From contig JACDOE010000016.1 in the NCBI GenBank assembly GCA_017656255.1, positions 1-35,928 of the forward strand: DNA of 35,928 nucleotides, given 5' to 3'. How positions within the stretch are numbered: position 1 is the stretch's first letter; each line of letters starts with the position of its first letter. The stretch comes from Bacillaceae bacterium (GTDB taxonomy: Bacteria > Bacillota > Bacilli > JACDOE01). A program made the position numbers and the translations under genes. Positions 31,939 through 35,928 of this stretch are shown piece by piece. The notes under the pieces are model-generated. The model saw only the letters and a list, made by a program, of their open reading frames with translations. It was not told the origin of the DNA and did no database searches.

Positions 31939-31974
31939 TATAATTAATCGGACGGAAAAGTGAGGTGCATGACG
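31939..31974 (+). promoter_or_regulatory. perR -10 region and ribosome site
   Basis: TATAAT at 31939-31944 is preceded by CT; TTATAATTAAT here resembles half of a PerR box, suggesting self-regulation, but the second half does not match. The nearest TTGACA (31909-31914) is 24 bases away, too far for a normal -35. AGGTG at 31963-31967 serves the ATG at 31975. Confidence 0.4.
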
Positions 31975-32409
31975 ATGGCTATGGCAAACCGTTTATCGGC
32001 CGCTGTGGAAAAATTGAAGAGCAACGGCGTTCGAATGACACCGCAACGTCATGCTGTGCTCGAATTTTTAATGAATTCCAAAGATCATCCGACTGCAGAC
32101 GACATATATAAAGCGCTGGAAAACCGTTTCCCCAATATGAGTGTGGCCACGGTTTATAACAATTTAAGATTGTTTAAGGAAGCAGGCCTGGTACGTGAAC
32201 TGACATACGGAGATGCCTCCAGCCGCTTTGATGGCAATACCGCTCCGCATTACCATGTCATCTGTCAAAAATGTGGCCGGATCGAGGATGTTTACAGACC
32301 GTTGCTGCGTGACATAGATGATGAGGTGGCCAAACACACCGGATACTCAGTCGATCATCATCGCCTCGAGTTTTACGGTTTGTGCCCGTCATGTCGGACA
32401 TTAAACTGA
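31975..32409 (+). CDS. perR: Peroxide stress regulator PerR (Fur family)
   Basis: A 144-residue metal-dependent repressor. I choose the ATG at 31975, seven bases after AGGTG; ATG codons at 31969 and earlier are too close to that site. The winged helix spans 1-85 with the recognition helix NMSVATVYNNLRLF. The regulatory metal ligands match PerR with an offset of one from B. subtilis: His38, Asp86, His92, His94 and Asp105. The Asp105 (in RIEDV) is the residue that separates PerR from Fur. The structural zinc site is Cys97, Cys100, Cys137 and Cys140. PerR senses H2O2 by histidine oxidation and controls catalase, ahpC and hemA-type genes. Closed by a strong terminator. Confidence 0.95.
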   Translation: MAMANRLSAAVEKLKSNGVRMTPQRHAVLEFLMNSKDHPTADDIYKALENRFPNMSVATVYNNLRLFKEAGLVRELTYGDASSRFDGNTAPHYHVICQKCGRIEDVYRPLLRDIDDEVAKHTGYSVDHHRLEFYGLCPSCRTLN

Positions 32410-32427
32410 GGAAACGTTCATCATATC

Positions 32428-32464
32428 GACTTAATGCCTGGTTCAGGCGTTAAGTCTTTTTTGT
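32428..32464 (+). terminator. Terminator after perR
   Basis: GACTTAATGCCTG and CAGGCGTTAAGTC form a 13-bp stem (one G-U pair) with a three-base loop, followed by TTTTTTG. Confidence 0.85.
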
Positions 32465-32543
32465 TTGACATATATTAGATGTAGATGCGTGTCAGACAAG
32501 TTGATAAGATAGATACATAAACAAAAAAATGGGAGAGGAAGAA

Positions 32544-34301
32544 ATGAATATCGAATTGTCACCGCGGCAGGCGGGACCGAAACGAAAGAGACGTCCCGTT
32601 ATTTTGATCTTTTGGATTGCACTTGTTCTGTCTGTTTTAATCAGTTCTCTGGTCTGGTATTTACTACATAAACCGAATGATACGAGAGTGGACGTCTTTC
32701 CTTCGCGCAGTGGGGATGCTGTACCGGCAGTCTTTCAGGGAGAGATCATCGAAAATATCGTGCTGTTAAAAGAAGGCGAGGTGCTGTTAGCCCTGGATTG
32801 GTTGCAGCAGCGTGTCGATCCTTCGATTTTCTGGGACGAGTCATCGCAATCGGTCGTGGTTACGACGGAAGACAAGGTACTCAGGATGCCGAATCAGCAG
32901 GTTGAAGCCTTCCTTAATGATAAACCTTTTGAGTTGCGTTTTCCGGTGGTGCAGGAAGAGGATCGTATTTATGTTCCTTTTCAGCCACTGGACAAAATTT
33001 ATCCGTTTCAGGTGCAAGTATTGCAGGATGATAAAGCGGTTCTGATCCGGCAACTCGATTACCCGGTACAGATGGGGGAATTGCTTCCTATTAGTGAAAA
33101 AACGGATCAGGTTTCGATCCGGCTGGATGCTTCCGTGAAGTCTCCGATTGTAGCTGATTTAAAAGCCGGAGACCGCGTGGAAATTCACGGTGAAAAAGCG
33201 GGCTGGTACCTCGTTCAGACCGGTGACGGGATCTCCGGTTTTATAGATAAACTTCATGTGAAATTGTCGGGGATTGATATTCGAACCTGGAAACCTGAGG
33301 AGAGGGAGAAATCCTTTACAGCGTGGAATCCGCTGGGCGGCAAAATCAATTTGACCTGGGAACATGTCTACAGCCGAAATCCCGATACCGGTGAAATTCC
33401 ACCCATGCCAGGTGTGAATGTGGTTTCACCAACCTGGTTCTCCCTGGCGGATGAACAGGGCTCGATCATGAATAAAGCAGATCTCTCATATGTGAATTGG
33501 GCACATAACCGGGGATATCAGGTCTGGGCTCTGTTCAGCAATAACTTTGATCCGGATCTGACCCATGCCGTTCTACAGGATTTTGACCGGAGGCAGAATG
33601 TAATCCGTCAGCTGGTTGAACTGGCACAGTTATACGAACTGGACGGCATCAACATTGATTTTGAGAATGTCTACCTGAAAGACAAACAGAGTCTGGTACA
33701 GTTTGTTCGGGAATTGACCCCTTATTTACATGAGCAGGATCTGGTGGTTTCTATGGACGTCACCATCAAATCACAAAGTGAACGCTGGTCCATGTTTTAC
33801 GACCGAAAAGCATTGGCCGACGTGGTCGACTACATCATGGTGATGACCTATGATGAACACTGGGCGACCACTCCAAAGGCCGGTTCGGTAGCCTCCCTGC
33901 CCTGGGTGGAAAACGGCCTGCGCGGTGTCCTTGAAGAGGTACCGTCACACAAGCTGCTATTGGGTATCCCTTTTTATACCCGTCTCTGGACCGAAGCGCG
34001 GCAGGAGGATGGAACAGTTAAGGTCAGTTCCAAAGCCTATTCCATGCCTTATATTGAAAGCTGGCTCAAAGAACGTGGAGTTGAACCGGTCTATGATGAA
34101 AAAACGGGTCAGATGTATGCGGAATATAAAGATAGTCCGGATGTGACGTATAAAGTGTGGCTGGAGAATGAAACGTCGATTCGTCAGAGGCTGGAACTGG
34201 TGAAAAAATATGATCTGGCGGGAATCGCATCCTGGAGAAGAGGTTTTGAACGTGCGGATATCTGGCCGTTTATCAAAAAGGAAATGGAAAAGAGGCCCTG
34301 A
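32544..34301 (+). CDS. Membrane-anchored GH18 glycoside hydrolase with SH3 domain
   Basis: A 585-residue cell-surface protein. The ATG at 32544 follows GGGAGAGG; an ATG at 32529 lies before this site. Residues 1-16 are basic, about 17-39 is a membrane anchor or uncleaved signal, about 60-165 resembles a copper amine oxidase-like N-terminal domain found in Bacillus surface proteins, about 175-245 is a bacterial SH3 domain (VSIRLDASVKSPIVADLKAGDRVEI), and about 260-580 is the GH18 barrel. The motif DGINIDFE gives Asp372 and the acid Glu374. Such YaaH/YdhD-like enzymes act on cortex or cell-wall glycans in sporulation or germination. Confidence 0.87.
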   Translation: MNIELSPRQAGPKRKRRPVILIFWIALVLSVLISSLVWYLLHKPNDTRVDVFPSRSGDAVPAVFQGEIIENIVLLKEGEVLLALDWLQQRVDPSIFWDESSQSVVVTTEDKVLRMPNQQVEAFLNDKPFELRFPVVQEEDRIYVPFQPLDKIYPFQVQVLQDDKAVLIRQLDYPVQMGELLPISEKTDQVSIRLDASVKSPIVADLKAGDRVEIHGEKAGWYLVQTGDGISGFIDKLHVKLSGIDIRTWKPEEREKSFTAWNPLGGKINLTWEHVYSRNPDTGEIPPMPGVNVVSPTWFSLADEQGSIMNKADLSYVNWAHNRGYQVWALFSNNFDPDLTHAVLQDFDRRQNVIRQLVELAQLYELDGINIDFENVYLKDKQSLVQFVRELTPYLHEQDLVVSMDVTIKSQSERWSMFYDRKALADVVDYIMVMTYDEHWATTPKAGSVASLPWVENGLRGVLEEVPSHKLLLGIPFYTRLWTEARQEDGTVKVSSKAYSMPYIESWLKERGVEPVYDEKTGQMYAEYKDSPDVTYKVWLENETSIRQRLELVKKYDLAGIASWRRGFERADIWPFIKKEMEKRP

Positions 34302-34322
34302 TCAGACACGGGCCTCTTTTTC
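34288..34322. terminator. Bidirectional terminator after the GH18 gene
   Basis: AAAAGAGGCCC and GGGCCTCTTTT form an 11-bp stem around the GH18 stop region, with T-runs on both strands, so it can end both the GH18 gene and the convergent ygzB. Confidence 0.8.
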
Positions 34323-34338
34323 ATGATATATCGTGGGT

Positions 34339-34725
34339 TTACGATTGCGGCTGTGAATCTTGACTGTGGGACGCATACTTAGGATCAAAGGAGAGTCGTT
34401 GTCCACAAAACATGCAATCGTCTGTAGTTCCCAGCATTTTTGTCGGTTTTCTGCATGTGGGACATTCCACTTGAACCGCACGCGTCGAAAGCATACCTAC
34501 CCAGAAATACAGCAGAAAACTGGACACGGTAAGTAGGAGTCCGATCACCATCATAATCGACATGAAAATCCCTGAACCCTGAAAAAGTCCCCCTAAAAAT
34601 CCGGCATAACCGGCGTAACCGAGGTACATAATGATAATCCCGACAAAGACAACTCCCAATGCCATCGTACGCAGTTTATTCAATTTTCCTGAAAACAGGT
34701 TGGATCCCTGGAAAAAACTCATCAT
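34339..34725 (-). CDS. ygzB: YgzB, DUF2614 zinc-ribbon membrane protein
   Basis: A 128-residue protein. I use the ATG at 34725 (MMSFFQGSN) after GGGAGGGAATA; upstream in-frame starts add a hydrophobic stretch that is not in the family. Two membrane helices lie at about 22-45 and 55-80 (RTMALGVVFVGIIIMYLGY; IMMVIGLLLTVSSFLLYFWVG). A C-terminal zinc ribbon follows with CPTC and CMFC. It matches B. subtilis YgzB, the gene next to perR, in both layout and in the phrase WVGMLSTRAVQVECPTC. The function of the family is unknown. Confidence 0.88.
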   Translation of the reverse strand: MMSFFQGSNLFSGKLNKLRTMALGVVFVGIIIMYLGYAGYAGFLGGLFQGSGIFMSIMMVIGLLLTVSSFLLYFWVGMLSTRAVQVECPTCRKPTKMLGTTDDCMFCGQRLSFDPKYASHSQDSQPQS

Positions 34726-34857
34726 TATTCCCTCCCGAATTAAAAGTATAGCACAAAATGAACACAGAGCATAAAGAATTCCCATTAAAAACAAACAGGA
34801 TATCACGTGATGGTGTCGAATTAAGTATATCCAGGCATTTCATGATGGGGGATGAAC

Positions 34858-35754
34858 ATGCAACTGTTATATAATGATTGGGTCGTTCAACTAAAAGATA
34901 AAAAACAAGTGGTCGCGTTGATCGAAGTAAAACCCCGTTCACTTTTCGCACCGGTGGTCGGGGGGATGGATCGCCTGTTACTGGTCATCAATTCAGATTC
35001 TGAAGATCAACATATCATTAACCTGACATTCGAAGATATGCGGGTTCAGGTCCGATTTATCGGTTTTGATAACCTGAAAGATGCTCTATATCAAAGACTG
35101 GACAGCTCTTGGATCAGCTGGCTTCAGGAAGGCAGACTGATATATGACAAAAATAAGAAAGTACAGAAATTAAAGGATCAATTTTTTTCCTTAAATGCAG
35201 ACATATTTGATCAAAAATTATTTGTTGAGTTTGCATTGTTCCTGAAAAAATATATGGAGTCTCGGCAATATTTGAAAACCAAAAACTATCTGGATTCCTT
35301 CAACAGTGTGTTGCAGGCCATTCATCACTGGGCGAGAATACAGATCATTCACGACGGCCTTGTGCCGGAAGTCACCGTCTGGGAACAGGTTAAAGAGATT
35401 GATCCGGCCGTTCACAAATTGTATCACGAACTGGTGACTACAAAAGAACCGCTGGAAAAAAGGATTGAGCTGGTGCTCCTGGCCAGTGAGTTTTCGGTAA
35501 TGTCCAGACTTGAGGATTCAACCCGGTATTTAGTTTCAATTATGGACGAAAAACAGGAACCCTGGTCAATTGAAGAGCTAATGCAACATCCGCGATTAAA
35601 GGAATATGATATTGATCTAAATCTGGTCCTGGAGAAAATGGCGGCTCGAGACCTGGTTGAGGCTTTGTCTGTACCTGTTGAAGGGACTGTGGTTAAAGGT
35701 TTTGATGATGTGCTGGAAGGTCAAATGATTCGTAAATATAAAATAAAGAAATAG
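34858..35754 (+). CDS. ygxA: YgxA-like nucleotidyltransferase-type protein
   Basis: A 298-residue protein. The ATG at 34858 lies six bases after GGGGG; the ATG at 34852 is too close to it. It corresponds by position and size to B. subtilis YgxA, just upstream of an rRNA operon, which is annotated as nucleotidyltransferase-like. Visible parts are an N-terminal alpha/beta region (VGGMDRLLLVINSDSEDQHIINLTFEDM, LQEGRLIYDKN) like the nucleotidyltransferase fold, though the usual catalytic Gly-Ser and Asp-x-Asp pair is not clear, and a helical C-terminal half (SVLQAIHHWARIQIIHDG). Function unproven. Confidence 0.85.
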   Translation: MQLLYNDWVVQLKDKKQVVALIEVKPRSLFAPVVGGMDRLLLVINSDSEDQHIINLTFEDMRVQVRFIGFDNLKDALYQRLDSSWISWLQEGRLIYDKNKKVQKLKDQFFSLNADIFDQKLFVEFALFLKKYMESRQYLKTKNYLDSFNSVLQAIHHWARIQIIHDGLVPEVTVWEQVKEIDPAVHKLYHELVTTKEPLEKRIELVLLASEFSVMSRLEDSTRYLVSIMDEKQEPWSIEELMQHPRLKEYDIDLNLVLEKMAARDLVEALSVPVEGTVVKGFDDVLEGQMIRKYKIKK

Positions 35755-35815
35755 TCGTGCTTTTATCTGAAAGAATTCGAAGAATTACAAATTTAATTCA
35801 AACAAAAAATTCCTC

Positions 35816-35844
35816 TTGCAACAGCAAAAAAATCGTGTTATATT
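35816..35844 (+). promoter_or_regulatory. rRNA operon promoter
   Basis: TTGCAA at 35816-35821 and TATATT at 35839-35844 with 17 bases between, with an AT-rich upstream stretch as in rrn promoters. Confidence 0.75.
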
Positions 35845-35854
35845 GTTAAACGTC

Positions 35855-35928
35855 GCTGTTAACGAGACAGCAATGAAGTTCCTTGAAAACTGAACAGAAG
35901 AACGCCTGAAAGATCCTCGTTCAATGAA
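35855..35928 (+). ncRNA. Leader of an rRNA operon (16S gene beyond the window)
   Basis: GCTGT and ACAGC form a small hairpin, followed by TTCCTTGAAAACTGAACAG, the sequence typical of Bacillales 16S leaders and spacers. The 16S gene itself must start beyond 35928. ygxA before it supports this being the rrn operon placed as in B. subtilis rrnD. Confidence 0.8.

Noticed and set aside
31909-31944. TTGACA and TATAAT as a perR promoter pair
   Set aside because: The boxes are 24 bases apart, too far for sigma-A; only the -10 was kept.

Overview
The window looks like a chromosomal segment of an endospore-forming member of the Bacillales. The backbone follows the Bacillus subtilis yfhP-mutY-fabL-ygaC-ygaD-ygaE-gsaB(hemL)-ygaF(bcp)-perR-ygzB-ygxA-rrn block in order, and the window stops inside an rRNA operon leader. 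CotF-like small proteins, a FapR operator and Firmicute-type ribosome binding sites fit this. The family cannot be fixed from the sequence alone; a Thermoactinomycetaceae-like or alkaliphilic/thermophilic Bacillaceae-like organism is plausible.

Layout. 1-4150 is an AT-rich accessory region: a complete IS256-family element with 9-bp target duplications, a truncated second IS256-family element, a solitary IS end, and debris of a polymorphic-toxin locus (toxin C-terminus, an intact Imm70-like immunity gene, an HTH remnant and other fragments). It has a 28-bp inverted repeat and two near-copies of one terminator. 4413-5183 is a membrane protein of unknown role. 5256-12708 is the conserved yfhP-mutY-(small sporulation-type genes)-fabL-GNAT-ygaC-ygaD block. 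12834-16440 holds a MATE exporter, a DUF817 membrane protein with a structured leader, a lipoprotein and a YCII-like protein. 16784-21366 is a homoprotocatechuate module: hpaB (4-hydroxyphenylacetate hydroxylase), hpaD (ring-cleavage dioxygenase) and a regulator joining a XylR/DmpR-type aromatic sensor to a PucR/CdaR output. 21414-27237 has ygaE (ArAE-type membrane protein) and a 1510-residue glutamate synthase. 27746-35754 has hemL, bcp, a 2-hydroxyacid dehydrogenase, an NDUFA9-like reductase, perR, a GH18 hydrolase, ygzB and ygxA. 35816 onward is the rRNA promoter and leader.

The main discovery is bcp/ygaF (29241-29711). Its frame is open from a good start to a good stop except for one in-frame TGA at codon 45, exactly where the family has its peroxidatic cysteine. 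Hairpins with bacterial SECIS-like geometry follow at once. The best reading is a selenocysteine-containing thiol peroxidase that has also lost the usual resolving cysteine, beside the peroxide sensor perR and the haem gene hemL.

Other points of interest are a hairpin between a strong Shine-Dalgarno sequence and the gltB start codon, interleaved inverted repeats before DUF817, a FapR operator on fabL, a likely CTG start for ygaD, and the toxin-immunity graveyard.
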